In this document: positions 10,049 to 22,296 of the stretch, piece after piece
How the letters are laid out: the number at the start of each line of letters is the position of its first letter
Numbering within the stretch: position 1 is the first letter of the stretch
Source: Tetraselmis striata
Lineage: Eukaryota; Chlorophyta; Chlorodendrophyceae; Chlorodendrales; Chlorodendraceae
Reading direction: 5' to 3'
DNA: 64,000 nucleotides
NCBI GenBank assembly: GCA_006384855.1
Contig: VCJN01001014.1
Coordinates: 62,001-126,000 of the forward strand
Notes under the pieces: model-generated
Database searches by the model: none
What the model was told of the DNA's origin: nothing
What the model saw: only the letters and a program-made list of their open reading frames with translations
Position numbers and translations under genes: made by a program

Positions 10049-13000
10049 TCACGCGCCCAACATCTGCATGGCGAACTCCGCGTGCTTCAGCCTTCCCAGA
10101 GCCTTGGTGAGTGCATCCGCAACCATCTGTGCAGTCGGGCAGTACTCAATTGCCACCTCCCCGCTGAGCACCTTCTCCCGTGTGAAGTGGTACTTGATGG
10201 CGATGTGCTTGCTGCGACCATGGGTCATGGGGTTGCGCGTCAGCGCAATGCAGCTCTGGTTGTCCTCGAAGATCACTGTGGCCTCGGACTGAGCACAACA
10301 CAGCTCGCGCAGCAGCTCGCGCAAGAACAGCGCCTCGCACACAGCAGCACACAACGCCATGTACTCCGCCTCCGCCGTTGACAGCGCCACAGTGGCCTGC
10401 AGCTGCGACTTCCAACTCACTGCAGCTCCACAAAGCATGAAGACGAAGCCAGTGGTGGAGCGTCGTGACACCACGTCTCCAGCCCAGTCGGCGTCGCAGT
10501 ACCCGTGCAGTAGGCCGTCAGCCTTGCCCCCACTGAAGGTCAGCCCCAGAGTTTTGGTACCCTTCAGGTATCGCAGGACTCGCTTGGCAGCCTGCCAGTG
10601 GCGCTCTTCAGGCTTGGCCATCACCCTGCACAACTTGCTCACGGCTTCGGCAATGTCGGGGCGGGTAGCCACCATCGCGTACAGCAGGCAAGGGCCTGAT
10701 ATGGCATCTCAGCAGCCAACGGCTTGTTGCTACCGGGGACATCGGCACCAACCTCCGCTGGGGTGCTCACAGCGTAAGCGTCAGCAAGGTTGAACTTGTG
10801 CACCATGTCATCAATGTACTTGGCCTGATGCACCTTCAGCGTCGCATTGTCCCAGTCTCGCTCCACCGCCATGCCTAGCGCCCAGGCACAGACGCCCAAG
10901 TCCTTGATGTCAAAGCGGGCGCCTAATGCCGTCTTGAAATCCGCGGCCCATACTGCGTCCTTGAAGGCAAAGATCATGTCGTCCACGTACACCACCAGGA
11001 TGCAGATCAACTGCCCACCCTGCCAGTAGACGTACGCGCCAGGGTCGGACTTGAGCTGCTGAAACCCGTAGCACACCAAGAACTTATGCAAGGTGTTGTG
11101 CCAATTTCGGGGTGATTGCTTCAGCCCGTACAGGCTCTTCAACAAGCGCAAGACCATGGGCCGCCCTCTCGCATCGTACTGCTCATAGCCAGGCGGCGGC
11201 CTCATGTAGATCTCCTCCTCCACTGGAGCATACAGGAACGCCGTGTCGACATCAACCTGATGGATATTCCAACCGTATTGTACTGCAATCGCAAACAGCA
11301 CTCGGATAGTGGTGAACTTCACGGTCGGTGCAAAAGTCTCTGCATAGTCGATGCCATGTCGTTGACGGCAGCCTTGGACAACCAGTCGGGCCTTGAAGCG
11401 CGCGATACTGCCATCAGCGTTGTATTTGACCTTGAATACCCATTTGCTGGGAATGGCTGTTCGCTCCTCTGGTAACTCGCACACCACCCACGTGCCCTGC
11501 TTCTCCAACGAGTTGAATTCTGACTCTACGGCTTGCGCCCATTGCTCCTTGAACGGTCCGGACAGGGCCTGCTTGAGCGTGATGGGCTCATCGACACCCT
11601 GTGTCACTGCCGCGAATGCGGCGGCCATCATAGCTGCAGCGTCGTCGTTGGGGTTTTCCGGATGCACGACCCACCATTGCCCAGGAGCTCGGCGAGAACG
11701 AGCAGGGTAGGGGTCCCTCTCAGCACGCTGGACTAAAGGTTCCTCTTGCCCGCCATCGTCGGTTCCCTCGTTCGTCTCCAACTGGGTCAGCTCCAGCGTG
11801 GGTTGCTGCGGTCCAAGTTCCAGTTCCTCCGCAGTCAGTGGCTCCTCCTCAATCTCAAGCTCCTCCTCAACGTCGTCCGTTTCATCCACGACACGCTGGT
11901 GAGCCTCGGTTATCTCTTGCAGCCGTGATGCGTCGGACGTGCTGCCAACCCCGCTGTTATCGAGAAGTGCCTGGTATTGGGGGAACATCTCAAGGCTTGC
12001 AGCAGCATCGCCCCCACTGCCCCCCTTGCTGCTGGAAGCCGCATCACGCCAACCCTCATCGAAAATCACATTCCGACTTGCAACCACCCGGCGAGTAGCT
12101 GGGTTCCACACTAAGTAGGTGTGAGATTCCTGCCCATAACCAACGAAGACCCCGCGAAAGGCCTTGGCGTCAAGCTTCCGCCTATTCCCGGCATCCACGT
12201 GCACATACGCTGGACAGCCGAACACCCGCAACCCAGCCACATCTGGGGTCTTGCCAGTGTGACGCCGGTAGGGAACAGAACCGACACCCCGACTGTAGAC
12301 ATTGTTGCGGATGTGCATCGCGGCACAGAAGGCCAGCGCCCAGAACTCACGACCCAGGCCAGCATGTAGCAGCATAGCCACCGTCATTTCGGACAGAGTA
12401 AGCCACATACGCTCCTGCAGACCATTCTGCCATTGGCAGTATGGCGCAGAAAACTCAGGAACGAAGTGCAGGCCATCGCATGCAGATCGAAAATCCGCAC
12501 TCTGGAAGACTGAGTCGTTGTCCAATCTCAGGCGAGCTGTACTCTTGTCGTATCCGAATCGGGGATGCACGCGCCTGATAGCTCGCACCACCAACAGCAG
12601 AGCCCTCGGAGCCTCATCCTTGGACTTCATGAACACCACCCAGCCGTATGCCGAGTAGTAGTCAGTCATCCCAAACACGTAACGGAACCCGCCAATGGAC
12701 GTCACACCCACTGGCCCCCAGATGTCAGCTCCAAACTTCTGCAGTGGCCCAGTAGGGCGCTTTGACGCAATGCGCGACCGCGGCTGTTCGTGAGACTTCG
12801 CCAACGCGCAACAGTCACAAAACGGCAGTATCTCATCCTTCGCGAACGTGATCCCCGAGACGCTCTCCGCAAGCAAACGATCCATGCCTGCAGCATGCAG
12901 ATGGCCAAGACGTCTGTGCCACAGCAACTTTGACAACTTCCCACAAGCTTGCAGCGCAACAACATCCGCAGGGCTGGGCGCACGCCCGCTCCGTAGTATT

Positions 13001-14679
13001 CTGCTGCGGAAAGCGTACAAGTTGCTTCCCGGAGCGCGCCCGATAGGGACCGTCATATCACGGCCAGCAGAGCGCAAGACCATGGAGTCCCCGTTGGCCG
13101 TGTAATGAAACGAAGCGCCACGCTCCTGCGCCAACCGCTGGCTAAACAACCTGCGGTAGCCATGCTTTGTTTTGCCCGGCAAGTCCGGGACATGCAGAAC
13201 CCCACGAAGCACACTGCGTACTTCGCCGCCATCGGCTCGAACAACCATCCAGACCGTCCCCCGGCCCACCGCCAGACAGCAAATACCCCCCACCTCAACC
13301 GGTGGTGCAAGCTGCTCATACTCCACGAAGCTGTCAGAGTCAGCCACCATATGCGGATATGCCCCACTGTCCTTCACCCACATGTCCGGGTAGCTTCCGA
13401 GATCATCATTCAGCCCCAGCATGCACGCCCCTCGTGCATCGACAACAACACTCGCAAGAGCAACCGCATCAAGCAAGTAAGCGGAATCAGACTTGGTTAC
13501 AACACGGGCAGAGCCGCCCATGCCACCAGAGGCACTACCCGCCTCATCATCAGACATGCCGAAGCAGTCAGACAGCCCAGACAGCGATATGATCTCATCC
13601 ATGTTGTGGCTGTCCAGGTCATGCTCGCGCTCATTCGCCTGAGCAACAGCACCAGCAGCCTCAGCCGGCCGCACATCCTCCTCGGACTCATACTCCCCTC
13701 CGAAGAGGTCATACAGCAGGGTGCCCGGTTCCGGCGCCCAATCATCCCACTCGTCATCCAGCAGGGACAGCGCAACGCGCTTTGCAGGTGGGGTGTTACC
13801 GGCATTCTCAGCCATGAAAGCAACATGCTCCTCCTCCTCATCAGCAACAAAGGCCGCCGGTGCCGGGTCCGCAGCAGCTTGACGCCTGTTGCCTCTTGGG
13901 CGCTGCGGGCAGTCCCGCTTGAAGTGAGGCCCACCGCACTGCCAGCATCCACCGCGCAGAGGGGCACCAAGGCGGCGAGGTCCAGATCCATCGCCTGTGG
14001 CCAGATGGGCGGAGCGCTTGGTGCCACCACTGGCTATGTAGCCCTCCGCAGATGGCTCCGATGCATGGTTCTTCTCAATACGCTTGGAGTAGTTCTGCGC
14101 CAGCTTGAGGCAGTCACCCTCCCAGGTGATGGCGCGGCCCTCATGCTCCGCGGTCACCTGCAGGATACCGATGATGGGCTCGTACTCGGGACGGAGGCCA
14201 GCCAGGAACTGAGTCACAACTTGGTTATGTGATGGAGCTTCAACATCCTCATGCTCCTCAGCCTCAGCCACCAAGTCCAAGAAGGCGTTGTCCAGGCGAT
14301 GGTAGTATGCCTCCGCAGTCTCGGTGCGCTGTTGACCGGATTGGAGCACCGCATACATGTCGGAGATCCTGCCAAGATGGCCTCCCTCAAAGCGGGTGCG
14401 CAGAGCTGCCCAGGCTTGGCCTCCAGAGGTAGCATTGTCATTGAGGTGCCGACGGATGACATCCAGGAGCTCCTCGGGGAGCAGCGCAGTCAGGGTTGCA
14501 TACAGCTTGAAGTGCTGATCAGATGAGGCATGCTCACTCATCATCATGGCCTGCTTCATGCCAGTGGCGTTGCAATAGGCCTCCATCTGGTGCCTCCAGC
14601 GGCGCCACCCCTTGGTCTGACCAGAGAAAACGGGCGGCAACGGAATGCGCGGCGCGCGGGCGGACACTCCTTCCGGCAT
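10049..14679 (-). mobile_element. Gag-pol region of the left Copia unit (broken)
   Basis: Encodes the same order of domains as the right unit: gag, CCHC zinc knuckle, protease, integrase, reverse transcriptase, RNase H. It is nearly identical in sequence but has about one break, so it is treated as a fossil copy. Confidence 0.9.
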
Positions 14680-15639
14680 GATGATCACAGTGATGGAAAT
14701 CAACTGCAGAGCGGGACAGAGGCCAAGTCAGCGGTCTGGTCCTCACAGGGCCAAAAGCCCCCACCACTGCTTGCCGCAGTGGCAACTTTCTCCCACCAGA
14801 GATGGTCAACAGGGAGAAACTCGGTCAAAATTTCGAAATTGGGGAGAGAAAACAACCGGAGCCGCACAATCTTTTAATTACCGGCCGCGATTAATCAACA
14901 AACAACCGCGGCCCTGCGGAAATCAAATTACCGGCTACGATAAATCGGAAAACCACCGGGAAATCCGGCTAATTTTTGATTCTCATAGATTCGCCTATAA
15001 CACGGCGGAAACTACGTCGTTCTCCGGTCGCAGACTGCTGCTAACTCGGCAACCTGCCTGCCTCGTGACGAGGGTCGATACCACTGGCACAATACCACGA
15101 CAGAGCGCTCGACGAGGCCGTCTGCCTCCCCTGTGGCCGGCGAGGCAGCTCGACACACTCTAACTGGGCGAGCGACAAGCGCACACGAGTCGACACGACT
15201 CGAAGCCGGCCCGAGTCGTCGAGAGACTGAAAGGGGCGTCGGAACGCGGCCCCAGGCGTCGAGAGGCACAGCCGAAACGAAAGAGGTCGACAGCAGCGTC
15301 GAGCTGCACAGGCAAACAGCCCCTACGCCCCTACAGGACGCCCACTGCCTAGGGAGGCCAGTGTCGAGCAGCGACCTCGCGTCGCACAGGCAAACGAGCC
15401 CCACGCCCCGTCCCAGGGCGCCCACTGACTGCCACCGTCAGTGCACCGCTTCTCGCGGCCACGCTCGGCTCTCAGCGAGCGAAAACGAGTCGTTCGAGTC
15501 CCCCCAGCCCAACAGCGCAGGTCCCCTCCCAAGAATCAGCAGCAAGGGGCGGCGGAAGAACCTGGTTGTGATGCTCCTGTGGTTGGCAGAGGCCGCTCCT
15601 TGGCTTGGGAGATGAAAGGAAGCGAGGGCCCAACTAACC

Positions 15640-16158
15640 TGTTGAAATATGGGCGTGAGGGAAAAGAACGACTGTCTCTTACAACGGGTCGCGCCCTGCC
15701 TTTATACTCCGCACGCCATGGTGCGCACGCCAGCCATTAGCGCATCCGCCACCTTGCGCCATCGCGCGCTGACTGTATTCTCCAGTACTTAACGCATATA
15801 TGCGAGCCTAAGTATTGGCATTATCTATGTCCGTACAATACAGTATCCGCTGCTGCATCGGCCGATATCCTGCAGTATATTCTGCATCGGCCGATATCCT
15901 GCAGTATATTCTAGTACTGCATGGCGCCCACCATTGATACTCAGCAGTACCGGAATCTTGATTGTGCTCGCACGGGCGTCCTCGTACTCGAAGATGTACA
16001 GCCGCTCCGCGATGTACGTCTGCTGCCGGAGATGTACTCGCGTCCTCGTACTCGTAGCCGTACGATCGCTCCGCCGTCTACAGATACTGCTGAGAGTGTG
16101 CAGGCGTCAAGGCTCCAGACAGCCGGTCATACGCCTGCAAGACTGGTATCAAACAACA
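15640..16158 (-). repeat. Copia LTR (middle, shared)
   Basis: 519 bp. It serves as the 5' LTR of the left unit and the 3' LTR of the right unit. No target duplication borders it, which shows the two units were not separate insertions. Confidence 0.95.
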
Positions 16159-16179
16159 CCCCCACTCGCCATGCAGTCA

Positions 16180-19100
16180 TCACGCGCCCAACATCTGCAT
16201 GGCGAACTCCGCGTGCTTCAGCCTTCCCAGAGCCTTGGTGAGTGCATCCGCAACCATCTGTGCAGTCGGGCAGTACTCAATTGCCACCTCCCCGCTGAGC
16301 ACCTTCTCCCGTGTGAAGTGGTACTTGATGGCGATGTGCTTGCTGCGACCATGGGTCATGGGGTTGCGCGTCAGCGCAATGCAGCTCTGGTTGTCCTCGA
16401 AGATCACTGTGGCCTCGGACTGAGCACAACACAGCTCGCGCAGCAGCTCGCGCAAGAACAGCGCCTCGCACACAGCAGCACACAACGCCATGTACTCCGC
16501 CTCCGCCGTTGACAGCGCCACAGTGGCCTGCAGCTGCGACTTCCAACTCACTGCAGCTCCACAAAGCATGAAGACGAAGCCAGTGGTGGAGCGTCGTGAC
16601 ACCACGTCTCCAGCCCAGTCGGCGTCGCAGTACCCGTGCAGTAGGCCGTCAGCCTTGCCCCCACTGAAGGTCAGCCCCAGAGTTTTGGTACCCTTCAGGT
16701 ATCGCAGGACTCGCTTGGCAGCCTGCCAGTGGCGCTCTTCAGGCTTGGCCATCACCCTGCACAACTTGCTCACGGCTTCGGCAATGTCGGGGCGGGTAGC
16801 CACCATCGCGTACAGCAGGCTGCCCACAAGGGCCTGATATGGCATCTCAGCAGCCAACGGCTTGTTGCTACCGGGGACATCGGCACCAACCTCCGCTGGG
16901 GTGCTCACAGCGTAAGCGTCAGCAAGGTTGAACTTGTGCACCATGTCATCAATGTACTTGGCCTGATGCACCTTCAGCGTCGCATTGTCCCAGTCTCGCT
17001 CCACCGCCATGCCTAGCGCCCAGGCACAGACGCCCAAGTCCTTGATGTCAAAGCGGGCGCCTAATGCCGTCTTGAAATCCGCGGCCCATACTGCGTCCTT
17101 GAAGGCAAAGATCATGTCGTCCACGTACACCACCAGGATGCAGATCAACTGCCCACCCTGCCAGTAGACGTACGCGCCAGGGTCGGACTTGAGCTGCTGA
17201 AACCCGTAGCACACCAAGAACTTATGCAAGGTGTTGTGCCAATTTCGGGGTGATTGCTTCAGCCCGTACAGGCTCTTCAACAAGCGCAAGACCATGGGCC
17301 GCCCTCTCGCATCGTACTGCTCATAGCCAGGCGGCGGCCTCATGTAGATCTCCTCCTCCACTGGAGCATACAGGAACGCCGTGTCGACATCAACCTGATG
17401 GATATTCCAACCGTATTGTACTGCAATCGCAAACAGCACTCGGATAGTGGTGAACTTCACGGTCGGTGCAAAAGTCTCTGCATAGTCGATGCCATGTCGT
17501 TGACGGCAGCCTTGGACAACCAGTCGGGCCTTGAAGCGCGCGATACTGCCATCAGCGTTGTATTTGACCTTGAATACCCATTTGCTGGGAATGGCTGTTC
17601 GCTCCTCTGGTAACTCGCACACCACCCACGTGCCCTGCTTCTCCAACGAGTTGAATTCTGACTCTACGGCTTGCGCCCATTGCTCCTTGAACGGTCCGGA
17701 CAGGGCCTGCTTGAGCGTGATGGGCTCATCGACACCCTGTGTCACTGCCGCGAATGCGGCGGCCATCATAGCTGCAGCGTCGTCGTTGGGGTTTTCCGGA
17801 TGCACGACCCACCATTGCCCAGGAGCTCGGCGAGAACGAGCAGGGTAGGGGTCCCTCTCAGCACGCTGGACTAAAGGTTCCTCTTGCCCGCCATCGTCGG
17901 TTCCCTCGTTCGTCTCCAACTGGGTCAGCTCCAGCGTGGGTTGCTGCGGTCCAAGTTCCAGTTCCTCCGCAGTCAGTGGCTCCTCCTCAATCTCAAGCTC
18001 CTCCTCAACGTCGTCCGTTTCATCCACGACACGCTGGTGAGCCTCGGTTATCTCTTGCAGCCGTGATGCGTCGGACGTGCTGCCAACCCCGCTGTTATCG
18101 AGAAGTGCCTGGTATTGGGGGAACATCTCAAGGCTTGCAGCAGCATCGCCCCCACTGCCCCCCTTGCTGCTGGAAGCCGCATCACGCCAACCCTCATCGA
18201 AAATCACATTCCGACTTGCAACCACCCGGCGAGTAGCTGGGTTCCACACTAAGTAGGTGTGAGATTCCTGCCCATAACCAACGAAGACCCCGCGAAAGGC
18301 CTTGGCGTCAAGCTTCCGCCTATTCCCGGCATCCACGTGCACATACGCTGGACAGCCGAACACCCGCAACCCAGCCACATCTGGGGTCTTGCCAGTGTGA
18401 CGCCGGTAGGGAACAGAACCGACACCCCGACTGTAGACATTGTTGCGGATGTGCATCGCGGCACAGAAGGCCAGCGCCCAGAACTCACGACCCAGGCCAG
18501 CATGTAGCAGCATAGCCACCGTCATTTCGGACAGAGTAAGCCACATACGCTCCTGCAGACCATTCTGCCATTGGCAGTATGGCGCAGAAAACTCAGGAAC
18601 GAAGTGCAGGCCATCGCATGCAGATCGAAAATCCGCACTCTGGAAGACTGAGTCGTTGTCCAATCTCAGGCGAGCTGTACTCTTGTCGTATCCGAATCGG
18701 GGATGCACGCGCCTGATAGCTCGCACCACCAACAGCAGAGCCCTCGGAGCCTCATCCTTGGACTTCATGAACACCACCCAGCCGTATGCCGAGTAGTAGT
18801 CAGTCATCCCAAACACGTAACGGAACCCGCCAATGGACGTCACACCCACTGGCCCCCAGATGTCAGCTCCAAACTTCTGCAGTGGCCCAGTAGGACGCTT
18901 TGACGCAATGCGCGACCGCGGCTGTTCGTGAGACTTCGCCAACGCGCAACAGTCACAAAACGGCAGTATCTCATCCTTCGCGAACGTGATCCCCGAGACG
19001 CTCTCCGCAAGCAAACGATCCATGCCTGCAGCATGCAGATGGCCAAGACGTCTGTGCCACAGCAACTTTGACAACTTCCCACAAGCTTGCAGCGCAACAA

Positions 19101-20817
19101 CATCCGCAGGGCTGGGCGCACGCCCGCTCCGTAGTATTCTGCTGCGGAAAGCGTACAAGTTGCTTCCCGGAGCGCGCCCGATAGGGACCGTCATATCACG
19201 GCCAGCAGAGCGCAAGACCATGGAGTCCCCGTTGGCCGTGTAATGAAACGAAGCGCCACGCTCCTGCGCCAACCGCTGGCTAAACAACCTGCGGTAGCCA
19301 TGCTTTGTTTTGCCCGGCAAGTCCGGGACATGCAGAACCCCACGAAGCACACTGCGTACTTCGCCGCCATCGGCTCGAACAACCATCCAGACCGTCCCCC
19401 GGCCCACCGCCAGACAGCAAATACCCCCCACCTCAACCGGTGGTGCAAGCTGCTCATACTCCACGAAGCTGTCAGAGTCAGCCACCATATGCGGATATGC
19501 CCCACTGTCCTTCACCCACATGTCCGGGTAGCTTCCGAGATCATCATTCAGCCCCAGCATGCACGCCCCTCGTGCATCGACAACAACACTCGCAAGAGCA
19601 ACCGCATCAAGCAAGTAAGCGGAATCAGACTTGGTTACAACACGGGCAGAGCCGCCCATGCCACCAGAGGCACTACCCGCCTCATCATCAGACATGCCGA
19701 AGCAGTCAGACAGCCCAGACAGCGATATGATCTCATCCATGTTGTGGCTGTCCAGGTCATGCTCGCGCTCATTCGCCTGAGCAACAGCACCAGCAGCCTC
19801 AGCCGGCCGCACATCCTCCTCGGACTCATACTCCCCTCCGAAGAGGTCATACAGCAGGGTGCCCGGTTCCGGCGCCCAATCATCCCACTCGTCATCCAGC
19901 AGGGACAGCGCAACGCGCTTTGCAGGTGGGGTGTTACCGGCATTCTCAGCCATGAAAGCAACATGCTCCTCCTCCTCATCAGCAACAAAGGCCGCCGGTG
20001 CCGGGTCCGCAGCAGCTTGACGCCTGTTGCCTCTTGGGCGCTGCGGGCAGTCCCGCTTGAAGTGAGGCCCACCGCACTGCCAGCATCCACCGCGCAGAGG
20101 GGCACCAAGGCGGCGAGGTCCAGATCCATCGCCTGTGGCCAGATGGGCGGAGCGCTTGGTGCCACCACTGGCTATGTAGCCCTCCGCAGATGGCTCCGAT
20201 GCATGGTTCTTCTCAATACGCTTGGAGTAGTTCTGCGCCAGCTTGAGGCAGTCACCCTCCCAGGTGATGGCGCGGCCCTCATGCTCCGCGGTCACCTGCA
20301 GGATACCGATGATGGGCTCGTACTCGGGACGGAGGCCAGCCAGGAACTGAGTCACAACTTGGTTATGTGATGGAGCTTCAACATCCTCATGCTCCTCAGC
20401 CTCAGCCACCAAGTCCAAGAAGGCGTTGTCCAGGCGATGGTAGTATGCCTCCGCAGTCTCGGTGCGCTGTTGACCGGATTGGAGCACCGCATACATGTCG
20501 GAGATCCTGCCAAGATGGCCTCCCTCAAAGCGGGTGCGCAGAGCTGCCCAGGCTTGGCCTCCAGAGGTAGCATTGTCATTGAGGTGCCGACGGATGACAT
20601 CCAGGAGCTCCTCGGGGAGCAGCGCAGTCAGGGTTGCATACAGCTTGAAGTGCTGATCAGATGAGGCATGCTCACTCATCATCATGGCCTGCTTCATGCC
20701 AGTGGCGTTGCAATAGGCCTCCATCTGGTGCCTCCAGCGGCGCCACCCCTTGGTCTGACCAGAGAAAACGGGCGGCAACGGAATGCGCGGCGCGCGGGCG
20801 GACACTCCTTCCGGCAT
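16180..20817 (-). CDS. Copia gag-pol polyprotein (looks whole)
   Basis: A single open frame of about 1545 codons; the first ATG is at 20817 (MPEGVSAR). In order: a UBN2-type gag region; a CCHC knuckle (CWQCGGPHFKRDC); an aspartic protease with DSGA; a gag-pre-integrase region (LLWHRRLGHLHAAG, with CDCC); an integrase core (GADIWGPV, later LRLDNDSVF and QWQNGLQERMW); reverse transcriptase (KARLVVQGCRQ, VYVDDM); and RNase H (CDADWAGD, STAEAEYMAL). The integrase-before-RT order is diagnostic of Ty1/Copia. One fused gag-pol frame is common in plant and algal Copia elements. It is flanked by the middle and right LTRs. Of the Copia copies here, only this one looks complete. Confidence 0.95.
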   Translation of the reverse strand: MPEGVSARAPRIPLPPVFSGQTKGWRRWRHQMEAYCNATGMKQAMMMSEHASSDQHFKLYATLTALLPEELLDVIRRHLNDNATSGGQAWAALRTRFEGGHLGRISDMYAVLQSGQQRTETAEAYYHRLDNAFLDLVAEAEEHEDVEAPSHNQVVTQFLAGLRPEYEPIIGILQVTAEHEGRAITWEGDCLKLAQNYSKRIEKNHASEPSAEGYIASGGTKRSAHLATGDGSGPRRLGAPLRGGCWQCGGPHFKRDCPQRPRGNRRQAAADPAPAAFVADEEEEHVAFMAENAGNTPPAKRVALSLLDDEWDDWAPEPGTLLYDLFGGEYESEEDVRPAEAAGAVAQANEREHDLDSHNMDEIISLSGLSDCFGMSDDEAGSASGGMGGSARVVTKSDSAYLLDAVALASVVVDARGACMLGLNDDLGSYPDMWVKDSGAYPHMVADSDSFVEYEQLAPPVEVGGICCLAVGRGTVWMVVRADGGEVRSVLRGVLHVPDLPGKTKHGYRRLFSQRLAQERGASFHYTANGDSMVLRSAGRDMTVPIGRAPGSNLYAFRSRILRSGRAPSPADVVALQACGKLSKLLWHRRLGHLHAAGMDRLLAESVSGITFAKDEILPFCDCCALAKSHEQPRSRIASKRPTGPLQKFGADIWGPVGVTSIGGFRYVFGMTDYYSAYGWVVFMKSKDEAPRALLLVVRAIRRVHPRFGYDKSTARLRLDNDSVFQSADFRSACDGLHFVPEFSAPYCQWQNGLQERMWLTLSEMTVAMLLHAGLGREFWALAFCAAMHIRNNVYSRGVGSVPYRRHTGKTPDVAGLRVFGCPAYVHVDAGNRRKLDAKAFRGVFVGYGQESHTYLVWNPATRRVVASRNVIFDEGWRDAASSSKGGSGGDAAASLEMFPQYQALLDNSGVGSTSDASRLQEITEAHQRVVDETDDVEEELEIEEEPLTAEELELGPQQPTLELTQLETNEGTDDGGQEEPLVQRAERDPYPARSRRAPGQWWVVHPENPNDDAAAMMAAAFAAVTQGVDEPITLKQALSGPFKEQWAQAVESEFNSLEKQGTWVVCELPEERTAIPSKWVFKVKYNADGSIARFKARLVVQGCRQRHGIDYAETFAPTVKFTTIRVLFAIAVQYGWNIHQVDVDTAFLYAPVEEEIYMRPPPGYEQYDARGRPMVLRLLKSLYGLKQSPRNWHNTLHKFLVCYGFQQLKSDPGAYVYWQGGQLICILVVYVDDMIFAFKDAVWAADFKTALGARFDIKDLGVCAWALGMAVERDWDNATLKVHQAKYIDDMVHKFNLADAYAVSTPAEVGADVPGSNKPLAAEMPYQALVGSLLYAMVATRPDIAEAVSKLCRVMAKPEERHWQAAKRVLRYLKGTKTLGLTFSGGKADGLLHGYCDADWAGDVVSRRSTTGFVFMLCGAAVSWKSQLQATVALSTAEAEYMALCAAVCEALFLRELLRELCCAQSEATVIFEDNQSCIALTRNPMTHGRSKHIAIKYHFTREKVLSGEVAIEYCPTAQMVADALTKALGRLKHAEFAMQMLGA

Positions 20818-20841
20818 GATGATCACAGTGATGGAAATCAA

Positions 20842-21777
20842 CTGCAGAGCGGGACAGAGGCCAAGTCAGCGGTCTGGTCCTCACAGGGCCAAAAGCCCCC
20901 ACCACTGCTTGCCGCAGTGGCAACTTTCTCCCACCAGAGATGGTCAACAGGGAGAAACTCGGTCAAAATTTCGAAATTGGGGAGAGAAAACAACCGGAGC
21001 CGCACAATCTTTTAATTACCGGCCGCGATTAATCAACAAACAACCGCGGCCCTGCGGAAATCAAATTACCGGCTACGATAAATCGGAAAACCACCGGGAA
21101 ATCCGGCTAATTTTTGATTCTCATAGATTCGCCTATAACACGGCGGAAACTACGTCGTTCTCCGGTCGCAGACTGCTGCTAACTCGGCAACCTGCCTGCC
21201 TCGTGACGAGGGTCGATACCACTGGCACAAGACCACGACAGAGCGCTCGACGAGGCCGTCTGCCTCCCCTGTGGCCGGCGAGGCAGCTCGACACACTCTA
21301 ACTGGGCGAGCGACAAGCGCACACGAGTCGACACGACTCGAAGCCGGCCCGAGTCGTCGAGAGACTGAAAGGGGCGTCGGAACGCGGCCCCAGGCGTCGA
21401 GAGGCACAGCCGAAACGAAAGAGGTCGACAGCAGCGTCGAGCTGCACAGGCAAACAGCCCCTACGCCCCTACAGGACGCCCACTGCCTAGGGAGGCCAGT
21501 GTCGAGCAGCGACCTCGCGTCGCACAGGCAAACGAGCCCCACGCCCCGTCCCAGGGCGCCCACTGACTGCCACCGTCAGTGCACCGCTTCTCGCGGCCAC
21601 GCTCGGCTCTCAGCGAGCGAAAACGAGTCGTTCGAGTCCCCCCAGCCCAACAGCGCAGGTCCCCTCCCAAGAATCAGCAGCAAGGGGCGGCGGAAGAACC
21701 TGGTTGTGATGCTCCTGTGGTTGGCAGAGGCCGCTCCTTGGCTTGGGAGATGAAAGGAAGCGAGGGCCCAACTAACC
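20842..21777 (-). other. Copia leader between 5' LTR and gag
   Basis: About 0.94 kb of untranslated leader on the element's sense strand. The same leader stands at 14704-15639 in the left unit and 24149-25070 in copia-3. No separate gene was recognised; ORFs across it are not conserved as proteins. Confidence 0.7.
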
Positions 21778-22296
21778 TGTTGAAATATGGGCGTGAGGGA
21801 AAAGAACGACTGTCTCTTACAACGGGTCGCGCCCTGCCTTTATACTCCGCACGCCATGGTGCGCACGCCAGCCATTAGCGCATCCGCCACCTTGCGCCAT
21901 CGCGCGCTGACTGTATTCTCCAGTACTTAACGCATATATGCGAGCCTAAGTATTGGCATTATCTATGTCCGTACAATACAGTATCCGCTGCTGCATCGGC
22001 CGATATCCTGCAGTATATTCTGCATCGGCCGATATCCTGCAGTATATTCTAGTACTGCATGGCGCCCACCATTGATACTCAGCAGTACCGGAATCTTGAT
22101 TGTGCTCGCACGGGCGTCCTCGTACTCGAAGATGTACAGCCGCTCCGCGATGTACGTCTGCTGCCGGAGATGTACTCGCGTCCTCGTACTCGTAGCCGTA
22201 CGATCGCTCCGCCGTCTACAGATACTGCTGAGAGTGTGCAGGCGTCAAGGCTCCAGACAGCCGGTCATACGCCTGCAAGACTGGTATCAAACAACA
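21778..22296 (-). repeat. Copia LTR (outer right, 5' LTR)
   Basis: 519 bp, followed immediately by the AAATC target duplication (22297-22301). Confidence 0.95.

Larger units (their letters stand above)
9509..22296 (-). mobile_element. Tandem Copia element: LTR-internal-LTR-internal-LTR
   Basis: Three LTRs (9509-10027, 15640-16158, 21778-22296) separate two internal regions, all reading on the minus strand. A single 5-bp target duplication AAATC flanks the whole block (9504-9508 and 22297-22301), and none flanks the middle LTR. The uninterrupted target is preserved in X3 at about 40262-40290. The right unit looks whole, with one long open gag-pol frame. The left unit is nearly identical and has about one break. 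The LTRs appear essentially identical, so the element is young. The two internal regions differ at a few scattered bases, so they are not one sequence assembled twice. Confidence 0.95.

Noticed and set aside
15921-16512. Plus-strand ORFs over the Copia LTR and pol (recurring at 4921, 7293, 9790, 22059)
   Set aside because: They lie antisense to the LTR and RNase H region and recur only because the element is repeated.
10028-21777. Possibility that the Copia tandem is one element assembled twice
   Set aside because: The internal regions differ at several scattered bases, so they are distinct copies. Long-read confirmation would still be needed to exclude every assembly error.
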